A stretch of DNA of 64,000 bases, taken from positions 257,827 through 321,826 of the forward strand of contig NZ_LMFA01000024.1 in the NCBI RefSeq assembly GCF_001426565.1, in the 5' to 3' direction. Origin of the DNA: Rhizobium sp. Root482 (GTDB lineage Bacteria > Pseudomonadota > Alphaproteobacteria > Rhizobiales > Rhizobiaceae). The number at the start of each line of letters is the position of its first letter. Position 1 is the first letter of the stretch. Position numbers and translations under genes: made by a program. Shown here one piece after another: positions 41,027 through 51,501 of this stretch. The notes beneath the pieces are model-generated. The model ran no database searches. It saw nothing but the letters and a program-made list of their open reading frames with translations, and had not been told where the DNA came from.

Positions 41027-41530
41027 ATGGCTGAAGCGTCGCTCCTGTCGAGACGGAACATACTGCGGGGTCGGATAGCTCCGGACCCGCAGCGCATTCG
41101 CCCTCCTGGCGTATCGCGGCAGGGATTGGAGGCATGCACCGGCTGCGGGGACTGTGTTCCGGCCTGTCCGACGAACATCATAACGATCCTGGATGGCACT
41201 CCGACGGTGGATTTCACGGGCGGCGAATGCCTCTTCTGCGGCAAATGCGCCGAGATCTGTCCCGAGCCGGTGTTCGACCGGCTGGTAGCGACGGCTTTTC
41301 CGCACAGGATGGCAATCTCGGAAAGCTGTCTTGCCCTGCATCGAACGGATTGCCAGTCCTGCAGGGACAATTGTCCGACCGGCGCCATTCGTTTCAGCCC
41401 CCGGCTTGGCGGCCCCTTTGTCCCGAGCCTCGATCCCGATCTTTGCAATGGCTGCGGAGCGTGCATCTCCGTCTGCCCGGCTGCCGCGATCGCCATAACC
41501 CATCCCGAAGGGGGAGCGATCCATGGCTGA
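41027..41530 (+). CDS. napF: NapF, ferredoxin-type iron-sulfur protein
   Basis: This 167-residue cytoplasmic protein has cysteine clusters CTGCGDCVPACP, CLFCGKCAEICP, CQSCRDNCP and CNGCGACISVCP, giving up to four 4Fe-4S clusters. NapF assists NapA maturation. It lies seven bases after napE and overlaps napD by eight. Confidence 0.93.
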   Translation: MAEASLLSRRNILRGRIAPDPQRIRPPGVSRQGLEACTGCGDCVPACPTNIITILDGTPTVDFTGGECLFCGKCAEICPEPVFDRLVATAFPHRMAISESCLALHRTDCQSCRDNCPTGAIRFSPRLGGPFVPSLDPDLCNGCGACISVCPAAAIAITHPEGGAIHG

Positions 41531-41792
41531 AAAGCGGCCTTATCATATATCGAGCGCCATCGTCGTCGTGCGCACCGAAATGCGCGAGCAGGTGCAGGCG
41601 CGGCTCGCCCTGATGGACGGCGTCGAGGTGCATGCCGCCGAAGGCGGCAAAATCGTCGTGGTGATCGAAGGCGGGAGCACCGGCGCGCTCGGCGGCACTC
41701 TTTCGGAAATGGCCCTGCTCGACGGCGTGGTGGCGGCAAACATGGTGTTCGAGCATATCGAGCTTGAGGAGACGATCGGTAATGACAAGTGA
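41523..41792 (+). CDS. napD: NapD, NapA-specific chaperone
   Basis: This 89-residue ferredoxin-fold chaperone ([19 protein letters not shown]; later [20 protein letters not shown]) binds the Tat signal of NapA and holds it back until cofactor insertion. It overlaps both napF and napA. Confidence 0.92.
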   Translation: MAEKRPYHISSAIVVVRTEMREQVQARLALMDGVEVHAAEGGKIVVVIEGGSTGALGGTLSEMALLDGVVAANMVFEHIELEETIGNDK

Positions 41793-44286
41793 ATTGACGC
41801 GGCGTGACGTTCTGAAAGCCCATGCGGCGGGCATCGCTGCAGCCACCGCCGGCATTGCTCTGCCGGCCGCGGCTCAGCCCGTTCCGGGCGGCGTGGCATC
41901 GCTGGAGATCAAATGGTCGAAGGCGCCCTGTCGTTTCTGCGGAACCGGATGCGGCGTCATGGTCGGCGTCAAGGAAGGCCAGGTCGTCGCCACCCATGGC
42001 GACATGCAGGCCGAGGTCAATCGCGGCCTCAATTGCATCAAGGGCTATTTCCTGTCCAAGATCATGTACGGCACCGACCGCCTGACCACGCCGCTGCTGC
42101 GCAAACGCGACGGCGCCTATGCCAAGGATGGCGAGTTCGAACCGGTCAGCTGGGACGAGGCCTTCGATGTCATGGCGGCGCAGTGCAAGAAGGTCCTGAA
42201 GGAAAAGGGCCCGACCGCGGTCGGCATGTTCGGCTCGGGCCAATGGACGATCTTCGAGGGTTATGCGGCGACCAAGCTGATGCGCGCCGGCTTCCGCTCA
42301 AACAATCTCGACCCCAATGCCCGCCACTGCATGGCATCGGCGGCCTACGCCTTCATGCGGACCTTCGGCATGGACGAGCCGATGGGCTGCTACGACGATT
42401 TCGAACATGCCGATGCCTTCGTGCTATGGGGCTCGAACATGGCCGAGATGCATCCGATCCTGTGGACACGGCTTGCGGACCGCCGACTCGGTCATGAACA
42501 TGTGAAGGTCGCGGTGTTGTCCACCTTCACCCATCGCAGCATGGATCTCGCCGATGTTCCGATCATCTTCAAGCCCGGCACCGATCTGGCGATCCTGAAT
42601 TATATCGCCCATCACATCATCTCCACCGGTCGGGTCAACGAGGATTTCGTCAGCAAGCACACGACCTTCATGCGCGGCGTGACCGACATCGGTTATGGCC
42701 TGCGCCCCGACGATCCGATCGAGATGAAGGCGGCCAATGCCAGCGATCCGGGCAAGTCCGAGCCGATCGACTTCGAAACCTTCAAGGCCTTCGTCTCCGA
42801 GTATACGCTTGAAAAGACCGCCGAGCTGACCGGCGTGGAGGCCGGCTTCCTCGAGGAATTGGCAGAACTCTATGCCGACCCGAACCGCAAGGTCATGTCG
42901 CTCTGGACCATGGGCTTCAACCAGCATGTGCGCGGCGTCTGGGCCAACCAGATGGTCTACAACATCCATCTCCTCACCGGGAAAATCTCCGAGCCAGGCA
43001 ACAGCCCCTTCTCGCTGACGGGCCAGCCATCGGCCTGCGGCACCGCCCGCGAGGTCGGCACCTTCGCCCATCGGCTGCCGGCGGACATGACCGTCACCAA
43101 TCCCGAGCATCGCAAGCATGCCGAGGAAATCTGGCGCATTCCTCATGGCATCATTCCGGAAAAGCCGGGCTATCACGCCGTCCAGCAGGACCGCATGCTC
43201 AAGGACGGCAAGCTCAGCTTCTACTGGGTGCAGGTCAACAACAATGTCCAGGCGGCACCCAATACCAGCAACGAAACCTATCAGGGCTACCGCAACCCCG
43301 AGAATTTCATCGTCGTGTCGGATGCCTATCCAACGATCACCGCGATGAGTGCCGACCTCATTCTTCCAGCCGCCATGTGGGTGGAAAAGGAAGGCGCCTA
43401 TGGCAATGCCGAGCGGCGCACCCATGTCTGGCACCAGCTTGTCGACGCGCCCGGCGAAGCGCGCTCGGATCTCTGGCAGCTGGTCGAGTTTTCCAAGCGC
43501 TTCACGACCGACGAGGTCTGGCCCGCGGAAATGCTCGACAGCCATCCCGAATATCGCGGTAAGACCCTGTTCGACGTCCTCTACCGGAATGGCCAAGTGG
43601 ACCAGTTCCCGCTTGCCGAGGTCAAGGACGACTATGCCAACCGGGAGGCGGAGGCCTTCGGATTCTACCTGCAGAAGGGCCTGTTCGAAGAATATGCCGC
43701 CTTCGGGCGGGGTCACGGCCACGACCTTGCGCCCTATGACCGTTATCACGAGGAGCGTGGCCTGCGCTGGCCGGTGGTGGACGGCAAGGAAACCAAATGG
43801 CGCTACCGCGAAGGGCTGGACCCCTATGTGAAGCCGGGCGAGGGGGTGAAATTCTACGGAAGGCCGGATGGCAGGGCGGTGATCCTTGCCGTCCCCTACG
43901 AGCCGCCCGCCGAATCGCCGGACGATGAATATGATGTCTGGCTGGTCACGGGCCGCGTGCTCGAACACTGGCATTCCGGTTCGATGACCATGCGCGTCCC
44001 CGAACTCTACAAGGCGTTTCCGGGCGCGCGCTGTTTCATGAATGCCGACGATGCGCGCAAGCGCGGGCTCAACCAGGGCGCGGAAATCCGCATTGTCTCG
44101 CGGCGCGGCGAAATCCGTTCGCGCGTCGAGACACGTGGCCGCAACCGGATGCCGCCAGGGGTGATCTTCGTTCCCTGGTTCGATGCGAGCCAGCTGATCA
44201 ACAAGGTGACCCTCGACGCCACGGATCCCATCTCCAAACAGACGGATTTCAAAAAATGCGCAGTCAAAATCCTTTCCGTCGCCTGA
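41782..44286 (+). CDS. napA: Periplasmic nitrate reductase catalytic subunit NapA
   Basis: This 834-residue molybdopterin enzyme reduces nitrate to nitrite in the periplasm. It has a Tat signal ([20 protein letters not shown]), 4Fe-4S ligands Cys50, Cys53, Cys57 and Cys85, and the molybdenum cysteine in [13 protein letters not shown]. The ATG at 41782 is the family start; an in-frame codon at 41764 would only add residues encoded inside napD. Confidence 0.97.
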   Translation: MTSELTRRDVLKAHAAGIAAATAGIALPAAAQPVPGGVASLEIKWSKAPCRFCGTGCGVMVGVKEGQVVATHGDMQAEVNRGLNCIKGYFLSKIMYGTDRLTTPLLRKRDGAYAKDGEFEPVSWDEAFDVMAAQCKKVLKEKGPTAVGMFGSGQWTIFEGYAATKLMRAGFRSNNLDPNARHCMASAAYAFMRTFGMDEPMGCYDDFEHADAFVLWGSNMAEMHPILWTRLADRRLGHEHVKVAVLSTFTHRSMDLADVPIIFKPGTDLAILNYIAHHIISTGRVNEDFVSKHTTFMRGVTDIGYGLRPDDPIEMKAANASDPGKSEPIDFETFKAFVSEYTLEKTAELTGVEAGFLEELAELYADPNRKVMSLWTMGFNQHVRGVWANQMVYNIHLLTGKISEPGNSPFSLTGQPSACGTAREVGTFAHRLPADMTVTNPEHRKHAEEIWRIPHGIIPEKPGYHAVQQDRMLKDGKLSFYWVQVNNNVQAAPNTSNETYQGYRNPENFIVVSDAYPTITAMSADLILPAAMWVEKEGAYGNAERRTHVWHQLVDAPGEARSDLWQLVEFSKRFTTDEVWPAEMLDSHPEYRGKTLFDVLYRNGQVDQFPLAEVKDDYANREAEAFGFYLQKGLFEEYAAFGRGHGHDLAPYDRYHEERGLRWPVVDGKETKWRYREGLDPYVKPGEGVKFYGRPDGRAVILAVPYEPPAESPDDEYDVWLVTGRVLEHWHSGSMTMRVPELYKAFPGARCFMNADDARKRGLNQGAEIRIVSRRGEIRSRVETRGRNRMPPGVIFVPWFDASQLINKVTLDATDPISKQTDFKKCAVKILSVA

Positions 44287-44747
44287 TCGCCCGACGCCAT
44301 GTCGCCCTGGTGATGATCGTCTTCTCGCTGACGGCGGGAACGGCGGCGCTCGCGCAGATGGTTCCCGAGCTGTCCGGTCCGCCGCAGCAGATGGACCAGA
44401 TCGCCGCCGAGCCCATGCCGAAATGGGTCGTCGACGATGTCCGCAAGATGCGGGCCTATCCCGACCAGCCGCCCACCATCCCGCATTCGATCGAGGGCTA
44501 CCAGCTCTCGGTCAACACCAATCGGTGTCTCTCCTGCCACAAGCGGGAATTCACCCAGGATTCCGGCGCGCCGATGATCAGCGTTACCCACTATATGGAC
44601 CGCGAGGGCCAGATGCTCGCGGATGTGTCGCCCCGCCGTTATTTCTGTACCGCATGTCACGTCCCGCAGGCCGATGTGCGGCCGCTGGTCGGGAACAGCT
44701 TCAAGGACATGAGCGAATTGGGCGTCAAGCCGCTGGGGAGCGACTGA
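44256..44747 (+). CDS. napB: NapB, dihaem cytochrome c subunit of nitrate reductase
   Basis: This 163-residue periplasmic protein has an N-terminal signal ([20 protein letters not shown]) and two haem sites, CLSCH and CTACH. It receives electrons from NapC for NapA. It overlaps the end of napA by about 30 bases. Confidence 0.95.
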   Translation: MRSQNPFRRLIARRHVALVMIVFSLTAGTAALAQMVPELSGPPQQMDQIAAEPMPKWVVDDVRKMRAYPDQPPTIPHSIEGYQLSVNTNRCLSCHKREFTQDSGAPMISVTHYMDREGQMLADVSPRRYFCTACHVPQADVRPLVGNSFKDMSELGVKPLGSD

Positions 44748-44748
44748 C

Positions 44749-45450
44749 ATGGCTTGGTTGAAACGCATTCTTGCCTGGGTCTGGCGCGTCCTCACGACGC
44801 CGGCCGCAACGCTCAGTCTCGCCTTCCTGACGCTCGGCGGTTTCGTCGGCGGCGTCCTGTTCTGGGGCGCCTTCAATACGGCGCTGGAACTGACCAATAC
44901 CGAGACCTTCTGCATCTCCTGTCACGAGATGGAGACCAATGTCTATGAGGAGCTGACCCGCACCGTGCATTTCTCCAACCGGTCCGGCGTCCGGGCTTCC
45001 TGTCCCGATTGCCATGTTCCCCATGACTGGACGGACAAGATCGCGCGCAAGATGCAGGCCTCCAAGGAAGTTTGGGGCAAGATTTTCGGCACGATCAATA
45101 CGCGCAAGAAATTCCTCGACCATCGGCTTGCTCTTGCCCAGCGCGAATGGGCCCGCCTGAAGGCCAATGACAGCCTGGAATGCCGCAACTGCCATTCGTC
45201 GGTCGCCATGGACCTTACCAAGCAGACGCAGCGCGCCGCGGAAATCCATACGCGCTATCTTCTTGCGGGCAAGGCGACCTGTGTCGATTGCCACAAGGGC
45301 ATCGCGCACGAACTGCCGAACATGCAGGGGATCGATCCGGGCTGGAAGATGCCGAAGGAACTGGAGGGCGATGTTCTTCCCTCCGCTTCGGCAATCGGCG
45401 ACCTGCAGAGGGCGATGGCAAAGGCGCATGGCACCGTGGCCATCGAATAG
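44749..45450 (+). CDS. napC: NapC, membrane-anchored tetrahaem quinol dehydrogenase
   Basis: This 233-residue NapC/NirT-type cytochrome has one N-terminal membrane helix and four haem sites (CISCH, CPDCH, CRNCH, CVDCH). It oxidises quinol and feeds NapB. It starts one base after napB. The operon is napEFDABC, with no napGH in the window. Confidence 0.96.
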   Translation: MAWLKRILAWVWRVLTTPAATLSLAFLTLGGFVGGVLFWGAFNTALELTNTETFCISCHEMETNVYEELTRTVHFSNRSGVRASCPDCHVPHDWTDKIARKMQASKEVWGKIFGTINTRKKFLDHRLALAQREWARLKANDSLECRNCHSSVAMDLTKQTQRAAEIHTRYLLAGKATCVDCHKGIAHELPNMQGIDPGWKMPKELEGDVLPSASAIGDLQRAMAKAHGTVAIE

Positions 45451-45465
45451 CCACGGCGCTTTCGC

Positions 45466-45765
45466 TCAGCTTGCCATCCGCTCCGGTGTCCAGGGCGGAT
45501 CGTAGGTCAGGTTCACCTCGACGGTGCCGATGCTCTCTAAATCCGCCACGCAATTGCGCACGGCCTCGACCAGGAAGCTCGTTGCCGGGCAACCCGGCGC
45601 CGTCGTGGTCATGGTCACGACGACATTGCCGTCGATATCGCTGCGGATAGCGTAGATCAGCCCGATATCGACGATGCTGCGTCCAAGCTCCGGATCGATG
45701 ACGATCTCGAGCGCCTTGTGGATTGCTTCGGTCTGCTGGACGGATCCGGGTTCAAGCTGTGGCAT
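45466..45765 (-). CDS. DUF59 (MIP18-like) metal-sulfur cluster assembly protein
   Basis: This 99-residue DUF59 domain protein has the family stretch VIDPELGRSIVDIGLIYAIR and TTAPGCPATSFLVEAVRNCV, with a conserved cysteine in PGCP. DUF59 proteins (SufT, PaaD-like) help make or insert iron-sulfur clusters. It is convergent with napC and overlaps the DUF2249 gene, forming the end of a four-gene operon of little-known genes. Confidence 0.85.
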   Translation of the reverse strand: MPQLEPGSVQQTEAIHKALEIVIDPELGRSIVDIGLIYAIRSDIDGNVVVTMTTTAPGCPATSFLVEAVRNCVADLESIGTVEVNLTYDPPWTPERMAS

Positions 45766-46276
45766 CGCCGCGCGCCTCCCCGGTCCGGATCATGATGCGG
45801 AAAGTTTCCCCGGCCTCATCGAAATTGCCGACCCATTGATGCCCGCGCTTCGTCAGTTCCGGATAGAGGAAGATCGGTTCGCGCGAAAGCAGCGCGAAGA
45901 TGACGTCGCCGGCCTTGCGGTTTTCCACCGCCGCCAGGATCCGTACCATCGGTTCGGGCGGCGGCAGTTCCGTCAGGTCGAGTTCGAGCGCCGGATTGGG
46001 CCAGAGATCGGGCGTTGCGGCATTCGAGGCCTTTACTTCTTCCGTCTTTTTCGGCGTGAAGCAAACCTCGAAATCGCCACCCTCGATCTCGGTGACCGTG
46101 TGGTCGAAGCCGCGATTGGACATCACGTTGAAAAGCGGCTGCGGCCGGAACGTGGCCAGCAGCTTGAGACCCTGGCCGGGAGCAAGGCCGCTGACCGCGC
46201 TCATGATGGCCTGGAAAGGCTCGCCGCCGTCTTTCAGAATGGGCCTGACGTCGAGTACCGCGAAATCTTCGCTCAT
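45752..46276 (-). CDS. Protein with two DUF2249-type domains
   Basis: This 174-residue cytoplasmic protein has two related domains. The first spans about residues 5-75 (LDVRPILKDGGEPFQAIMSA, PQPLFNVMSNRGFD). The second spans about 98-168 (LDLTELPPPEPMVRILAAVE, REPIFLYPELTKRGHQW). Each follows the DUF2249 pattern of an N-terminal LDvR/LDLt strand and an R-P/E-x-P-L/I helix with a metal- or sulfur-related SirA-like fold. The family often occurs beside or fused to hemerythrin proteins. The function is unknown. Confidence 0.75.
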   Translation of the reverse strand: MSEDFAVLDVRPILKDGGEPFQAIMSAVSGLAPGQGLKLLATFRPQPLFNVMSNRGFDHTVTEIEGGDFEVCFTPKKTEEVKASNAATPDLWPNPALELDLTELPPPEPMVRILAAVENRKAGDVIFALLSREPIFLYPELTKRGHQWVGNFDEAGETFRIMIRTGEARGDATA

Positions 46277-46279
46277 TGT

Positions 46280-47644
46280 TCAGCTCCTGTTGAAATCGGG
46301 TAGGAAGAGGGAGGGACGCGCGACGCCTTGCGGCAGCCGGATCTCCGGCGCGGCGCAGGACAATCTGCGCGAACGCATGAATTCCCAGACGAGCCCGAGC
46401 GTTGCCACAACCTGCAGGCCGCTGGCAAGCTGGAAGCTCAAATCGTCATGGAAAAGCAGCATCAGCGTGGCCAGCACGACGGAGAGGATATAGAGGCCGA
46501 ACCACCATGACGCCCTGTGCTCGTCGACAAGGTCCTGAACCCGCGGGACCGGCGTCTTTCCCAGGACCGGTCCATAGCATTCAAGCCAAGTCATGAACGG
46601 GATGATCTTGTAGAGCTGCCCAAGGCCAAGCGTCGTCAGCCAGCCCATGGCGATCAGGTAGACGATGGCGCCGACAGGCTGTTGCGCCGTGCCGCCAACC
46701 GTGCCGCCAAGTGCGAAGACGCCATGGAGCAGGCCGGCGGCCACCAGAAAGCCGATGGCGGCGAGGCTGATCCGGATGTTCAGCTCCGCTACCTTTCGCC
46801 GGCGGCGCTGAAAGATATCGATTATGTCGCGGATATAGAGCCCGATGCCTGCTGCCGTCACCAGTGACGCGCCGGCCAGCACAAGTTCTGCCCGATAGCC
46901 GAGCGACGTCGCGACGATCGCGACCAGCAGCAGGGCGAGGGCTGTCAGCGTCAGCCACCAGAGGAGGCGGGTGGTGCGGCGGTCCGCTTCGGGCGACAGC
47001 AGGAACATCGCGAGCAGCCGGTAGCTCACCCCGACGGCCATGATCGTCATCCATCCCATCAGACCCATCGTCGCGTGCAACCCGATGCCATCGATAAGAA
47101 GATTGTCCAGATGGGTCTCCGCGACAAGGCCGGACAGGCCGAGCGTAAAGCAGAGCCCCATCAGAACGGTTGCGCCCATGGCTGCCAAACCGGCGGCGAC
47201 GAAGCGCGCCGGCAGCGCCAGCGGCCGTGCCGAAAGGATCGTCGCCATCAGGCCGTAGCCCAGGGTAGAGAAGCCCAGGGTCAGCATCAGCCCGCCAAGC
47301 GGCAGGACGAACGGCTCGACCGCCACCCTGCCGCCCAGCCCCAGAAAACCTGCGATCAGTAGCGCCAGTCCGCCGATGATCAGGAGCAGCGCCGGCAGCG
47401 CGAGCGCCGGCTTGCACAGCGGCTTGGCAACCAGCACCGGCACGAACTGCAGAAGTGCGCCGGAAAACAGGAGACCGAGCCATCCGATCGCCAGCGTATG
47501 GACGATGACCAGTGTTTCCGGCGCCTCCACGGCAAGAACCGGATATCCGAAGCCGCCGGTCAAAAGGCTTTCGCCGATCAGAAGGAAAACGAGCGCGGCC
47601 GCGAAATAGGACATGGTCCAGCGTGAAAGCGTCGCTCCGGGCAT
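46280..47644 (-). CDS. Polytopic membrane protein, haem-copper-oxidase-subunit-I-like, function unknown
   Basis: This 454-residue protein has about 12 hydrophobic helices. Histidines occur inside helices, as in [35 protein letters not shown] and [14 protein letters not shown], in a layout that recalls subunit I of oxidases or NnrS. The full set of copper-binding histidines is not evident. The ATG at 47644 follows GAGGTGAG. Position between DUF2249 genes in a denitrification region suggests a role linked to NO or haem-copper enzymes; this is inference. Confidence 0.65.
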   Translation of the reverse strand: MPGATLSRWTMSYFAAALVFLLIGESLLTGGFGYPVLAVEAPETLVIVHTLAIGWLGLLFSGALLQFVPVLVAKPLCKPALALPALLLIIGGLALLIAGFLGLGGRVAVEPFVLPLGGLMLTLGFSTLGYGLMATILSARPLALPARFVAAGLAAMGATVLMGLCFTLGLSGLVAETHLDNLLIDGIGLHATMGLMGWMTIMAVGVSYRLLAMFLLSPEADRRTTRLLWWLTLTALALLLVAIVATSLGYRAELVLAGASLVTAAGIGLYIRDIIDIFQRRRRKVAELNIRISLAAIGFLVAAGLLHGVFALGGTVGGTAQQPVGAIVYLIAMGWLTTLGLGQLYKIIPFMTWLECYGPVLGKTPVPRVQDLVDEHRASWWFGLYILSVVLATLMLLFHDDLSFQLASGLQVVATLGLVWEFMRSRRLSCAAPEIRLPQGVARPSLFLPDFNRS

Positions 47645-47680
47645 TGGTCTCACCTCGCTCGCATGGAAACTGTTCGCGGT

Positions 47681-47953
47681 TCAGTGGCCGCAGGCGCAGT
47701 CGCAGCCCGAACTTTCGTGGCGCTGGATTTCAACGCGCCAGACAGCCGGCCCCTGTTCGAGATATTGCCACTGGAACTCGCCGGGATAGCGGGTTTCGAT
47801 CTGGTAGTGCAGGGGGCGCGGATCGTGATCGCTGGCAATGTGCATCAGGCCGCCGGGCGCAAGGTTCGTCAGCACGCCGAAGATTCGGGGGTGACGTTCG
47901 GGCGGCGCGATCGTCCTGACATCGATCAGCGGAATATGTTCAGAGTTCGACAT
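47681..47953 (-). CDS. DUF2249 protein with cysteine-rich C-terminal tail
   Basis: This 90-residue single DUF2249 domain protein (IPLIDVRTIAPPERHPRIFG; DHDPRPLHYQIETRYPGEFQ) ends in SSGCDCACGH, a probable metal-binding tail. An alternative ATG at 47965 exists. It is the first gene of the leftward operon that includes the membrane protein, the double DUF2249 and the DUF59 gene. Two Crp/Fnr-type boxes lie between it and hemN. Confidence 0.75.
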   Translation of the reverse strand: MSNSEHIPLIDVRTIAPPERHPRIFGVLTNLAPGGLMHIASDHDPRPLHYQIETRYPGEFQWQYLEQGPAVWRVEIQRHESSGCDCACGH

Positions 47954-48045
47954 GGCGGGTTCCATCGGCCTCGGCTGCAGGGCTCGAACGGGGAGGCCTT
48001 TCTCGTTCGACCCCTCAACCATAGCGCCGGATGGACGGCGGCAAT

Positions 48046-48059
48046 TTGCGAATGATCAA
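48046..48059. promoter_or_regulatory. Crp/Fnr-type palindrome near the DUF2249 gene
   Basis: TTGCG-AATG-ATCAA, a mixed half-site pair, 93 bp upstream of the DUF2249 start at 47953 and 98 bp upstream of hemN. Confidence 0.55.
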
Positions 48060-48079
48060 ACAAATCCTCTGACATTTAC

Positions 48080-48093
48080 TTGACGCTCGTCAA
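48080..48093. promoter_or_regulatory. Fnr/FixK-type box upstream of hemN
   Basis: TTGAC-GCTC-GTCAA is a fully symmetric site, 63 bp ahead of the hemN start. Anaerobic hemN genes are commonly Fnr-controlled. Confidence 0.7.
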
Positions 48094-48156
48094 AGAGCGG
48101 CCTCCGCGCGGGGCGCAGAGTGCAGCCATCGATGAACAACACCGAGTACCGATCCG

Positions 48157-49509
48157 ATGTCCGAGACCATCCTGCAAAAATACGGCGAGGCCCGTTTGCC
48201 GCGCTACACCAGCTATCCGACGGCGCCGCATTTTTCGGCGGTCGCCGACAAGGCGATCTATGCCGACTGGCTCCGCTCGGTTCCCGCTTCACAGAAGGCA
48301 TCGCTCTATATTCATATTCCGTTCTGCCGGTCGATGTGCTGGTATTGCGGCTGCCACACGACGATCACCGAACGCGACAAGCCCATCCTCGACTATCTCG
48401 ATGTCCTGCATCGCGAGATCGAACTGGTGGCGGCGACGCGGCAGGAAAGCCTGTCGGTGGGCGAAATCCATTTCGGCGGCGGCACACCCACAATCATCCA
48501 GCCGGAAGAATTCACCGAGCTGATGGCCGCGGTCCGTAACCGTCTGGGATGCACATCGGACCTCAATACCGCCGTCGAGATCGATCCCCGCAGATTGTCG
48601 GCCGAAATGGCCTGCGCCCTCGGAGCGGCGGGCGTCAGCCGCGCCAGCCTCGGCGTGCAGAGCTTCGATCCGGTCGTGCAGAAGGCCATCAACAGGATCC
48701 AGAGCGTCGAAGTGACAGCACTTTGCGTCGAGCGGCTGAGACAGGCCGGCGTGTCGCGCATCAATTTCGACCTGATCTACGGGCTTCCCCATCAGACGGT
48801 CGCCTCCTGCGTCGAGACGGTCAATGCGGCGGTGACGATGCGGCCCGATCGCTTCGCCGTTTTCGGTTACGCGCATATTCCCGCCTTCAAGAAGCACCAG
48901 CGGATGATCGACGAAGCGGCCTTGCCCGATGCCGGCGCGCGGGCGGAACAGGCCGAGGCGATCGCGCAGGCGCTCGTTGCGGCCGGATATGAGCGGATCG
49001 GCCTGGATCACTTCGCACTGCCGGACGACGCCCTTTCGCTGGCGCAGCGCACCGGGCGCCTGCACCGGAATTTCCAGGGCTACACCACGGATGATTGCCA
49101 GACGCTGATCGGCCTCGGCGCCTCGGCCATCGGGAAATTCGCCGAAGGTTACGCCCAGAACGAAGTGCCGCCCGGCATCTATGCCAACCGGGTCGCTGCC
49201 GGAGAACTGCCGACGGCGAAGAGCTACCAGTTGACTGCCGAGGACCGGTTCCGTGGCGAACTGATCGAGCGCGTCATGTGCGATTTTTCCGTCGATGTGG
49301 CAGGGCTCGCGGAGAAGCACGGCTTCGATGCCGCCGCCGTTCTTTCCGGAAATGCCAAGCTCGCGGAACTCAACGGCGACGGGTTGATCCATATGGAAAG
49401 CGGCGTCATTCGCGTAGACGAGCGCTACCGCTTCGTCGTCCGTTCCGTGGCCGCTGCCTTCGATGCCTATCTCGGCAAGGAAGGCCGCACCTTCAGCAAG
49501 GCGGCCTGA
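48157..49509 (+). CDS. hemN: Oxygen-independent coproporphyrinogen III dehydrogenase
   Basis: This 450-residue radical-SAM enzyme has the cluster motif CRSMCWYCGC and SAM-binding GGGTP, with the family start RLPRYTSYPTAPHF. It converts coproporphyrinogen III to protoporphyrinogen IX without O2, supplying haem for the anaerobic cytochromes encoded around it. It is followed by a bidirectional terminator shared with norD. Confidence 0.95.
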   Translation: MSETILQKYGEARLPRYTSYPTAPHFSAVADKAIYADWLRSVPASQKASLYIHIPFCRSMCWYCGCHTTITERDKPILDYLDVLHREIELVAATRQESLSVGEIHFGGGTPTIIQPEEFTELMAAVRNRLGCTSDLNTAVEIDPRRLSAEMACALGAAGVSRASLGVQSFDPVVQKAINRIQSVEVTALCVERLRQAGVSRINFDLIYGLPHQTVASCVETVNAAVTMRPDRFAVFGYAHIPAFKKHQRMIDEAALPDAGARAEQAEAIAQALVAAGYERIGLDHFALPDDALSLAQRTGRLHRNFQGYTTDDCQTLIGLGASAIGKFAEGYAQNEVPPGIYANRVAAGELPTAKSYQLTAEDRFRGELIERVMCDFSVDVAGLAEKHGFDAAAVLSGNAKLAELNGDGLIHMESGVIRVDERYRFVVRSVAAAFDAYLGKEGRTFSKAA

Positions 49510-49541
49510 CCCGGTCCGTTCCCATCTTTCTCGGTTAAGCA

Positions 49542-49575
49542 AAAGGCCCGGCATCCCCCCAGATGCCGGGCCTTT
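49542..49575. terminator. Bidirectional terminator between hemN and norD
   Basis: AAAGGCCCGGCATC and GATGCCGGGCCTTT form a perfect stem with A-rich and T-rich flanks on both strands. It separates the convergent hemN and norD genes. Confidence 0.9.
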
Positions 49576-49593
49576 CGTCGCGGAGCGGCTTCC

Positions 49594-51492
49594 CTATGCC
49601 GTCAGCCCGCGATAGATCGCCGGCAGCGCGGCCGGGAGTTTCGAGATATCGGCAACCATGGCAAAGCCGTTCCTGCCGAAAAGGGTCGGCAGGTAGTTCT
49701 TGGCATCCCGGTCCACCGTGACGGCAAAGACGCTGGTTCCGGACCGGCGGGCTTCCTGCACGGCGCGGCGGCTGTCTTCGAGCGCGAACCGCCCTTCATA
49801 ATGGTCGATGTCGTTTGGCTTGCCGTCGGTCAGGACGAGGAGAAGCTTCTTGCGGCTCGGTTGCTTGCGCAGTTCCGCCGTGGCATGCCGGATCGCAGCT
49901 CCCATCCGGGTATAATAGCCGGGCTTCAGCCCGGCGATCCGGTCTTCGACAGCGCGGTCGACCTTGTCTTCGAAGGCCTTCACCGTTTCGATCCGCACCC
50001 AGGACCGGCGCCGCGAGGTGAAGGTCAGGATCGAATGCCTGCTGCCGCAGGCGGCCAGCCCCTGGGCCAGCACCAGGAGCGCTTCCTTCTCCACGTCCAG
50101 AACGCGCCTATTGTCGATCCAGGCGTCGGTGGACAGGGAGACATCGACGAGGATCGTCGTGGCGAGATCGGGCGATTGCGGCCGGCTCATGAGATGGATG
50201 CGGTCGCTTCCCTGTCCACCGGCGGCCAGATCGGTCTTCGACCGGACGACCGCATCGAGATCCAGTTCCGTCCCGTCCAGCTGCGCCTTCAGCACCTCAT
50301 GCCGGGGCCGCAGGATTTCGAACTGCCGCCGGACCTTCCGGATCAACAGTCTTGTATCGTCGCCCTGCGTGCTCGTCTCGCCCAGCGCGGCAGCCGGCGC
50401 GGCGAGCACCCGCGTGTAGTTTTCCAGATACTGCCCCTTGCGATAGTCCCATTCCGGATAGCTGATCTCGGCCTTGATGGCTGAAAGATCGACCATTTCG
50501 GGAGGCAGATCGAGGTCGAATCGGAATTTCGAGGAGGGGCGCTCCTTGCGGCGGCCCAGCGTCATGTCGTCGAGATCGTCGGCCGCCTTGCCGTCGCTTT
50601 CCTCGCTGTCATCCGTCGCCCGATCGACATTGACCATTTCGGCCATTGCCAGGATTTTCTCGAAACGGTTGAGGATGAAGGGGCTCCGCTCCGACCGCCT
50701 GTCCTCCTCGCTCTGCCGGGTCGCCGTGTAGCGGGCGTTGCTCGGCATGGTCTGGCTGTCGATGGCGCTTGTGGCGATATCCTCGCTCTTCGTCGCGGTC
50801 TCGGCGCGAAGGCGAAAGTCCGGCCACAGCGGAACGCCCATCATCGGCTGGTAGCCGGCAGGCGCGGCATGCGGGAAGATCGCCGGCGGCGCGTCGTCCG
50901 AGAGGCCGGCACCTTTTTTCAGGAGGCCGATGATCCGGTTCTCCACCAGTTTCTCGACCGCGGGCAGGGTTGCGCGCGTCCGCTCCCGCAGCGTGGCGGC
51001 GCACAGGCTCCGATAGAGCGGATGCAGGCCGGGATAGGCCGCAAGCACGCGCTCCACGGTGACCTGTGCTGCCGAAATCCTTTGCAGGTCACCGCGCAGG
51101 GGGTCGGACAGGTCGGGCTGGTCGCGGTCCATCGCCGCCATGGATGCGGCAAGCCAGATATAGAGATCCCGGTTCATCTGCCTGTCGGGGAACAGGTCGA
51201 TCACCGGCGGTACCGTTACGGTCGCGAAATCGCGCGACGCCTGCGCGAGTTTCTCCTCGCCGACGCCGATCAGTTGGCGCAATCGCAGCCGGTGCGAGGA
51301 TGTACGTCCTTGCGCCGGCGAGACCTGCACCGTCGCCTCGCCGCCGAAACCCCGAAAGCAGCAGGCGAGGATCGGTTTGAGCTCTTCGAAGAACACGGCG
51401 TGATCGGGATAGCGCAGCATGCTTGTCGTCGAACCGACAAGCCGATGCCAGAACTTGCCGACCGTTTCTTCCAGTTCGAGAAAATCGAGCAT
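49594..51492 (-). CDS. norD: NorD, VWA-domain activator of nitric oxide reductase
   Basis: This 632-residue cytoplasmic protein has a C-terminal von Willebrand A domain whose MIDAS motif reads VDVSLSTDAW (DxSxS), with later LTDGKPNDIDHYEG. The N-terminal region is long and helical, with an acidic segment near residues 290-330. NorD works with the NorQ ATPase to mature NorCB. It is the last gene of norCBQD. Confidence 0.93.
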   Translation of the reverse strand: MLDFLELEETVGKFWHRLVGSTTSMLRYPDHAVFFEELKPILACCFRGFGGEATVQVSPAQGRTSSHRLRLRQLIGVGEEKLAQASRDFATVTVPPVIDLFPDRQMNRDLYIWLAASMAAMDRDQPDLSDPLRGDLQRISAAQVTVERVLAAYPGLHPLYRSLCAATLRERTRATLPAVEKLVENRIIGLLKKGAGLSDDAPPAIFPHAAPAGYQPMMGVPLWPDFRLRAETATKSEDIATSAIDSQTMPSNARYTATRQSEEDRRSERSPFILNRFEKILAMAEMVNVDRATDDSEESDGKAADDLDDMTLGRRKERPSSKFRFDLDLPPEMVDLSAIKAEISYPEWDYRKGQYLENYTRVLAAPAAALGETSTQGDDTRLLIRKVRRQFEILRPRHEVLKAQLDGTELDLDAVVRSKTDLAAGGQGSDRIHLMSRPQSPDLATTILVDVSLSTDAWIDNRRVLDVEKEALLVLAQGLAACGSRHSILTFTSRRRSWVRIETVKAFEDKVDRAVEDRIAGLKPGYYTRMGAAIRHATAELRKQPSRKKLLLVLTDGKPNDIDHYEGRFALEDSRRAVQEARRSGTSVFAVTVDRDAKNYLPTLFGRNGFAMVADISKLPAALPAIYRGLTA

Positions 51493-51501
51493 GTCGGCCC
51501 C

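Noticed and set aside
42424-43974. A 516-codon open frame opposite napA
   Set aside because: It is antisense to the nitrate reductase gene, without a ribosome binding site or recognisable motif.
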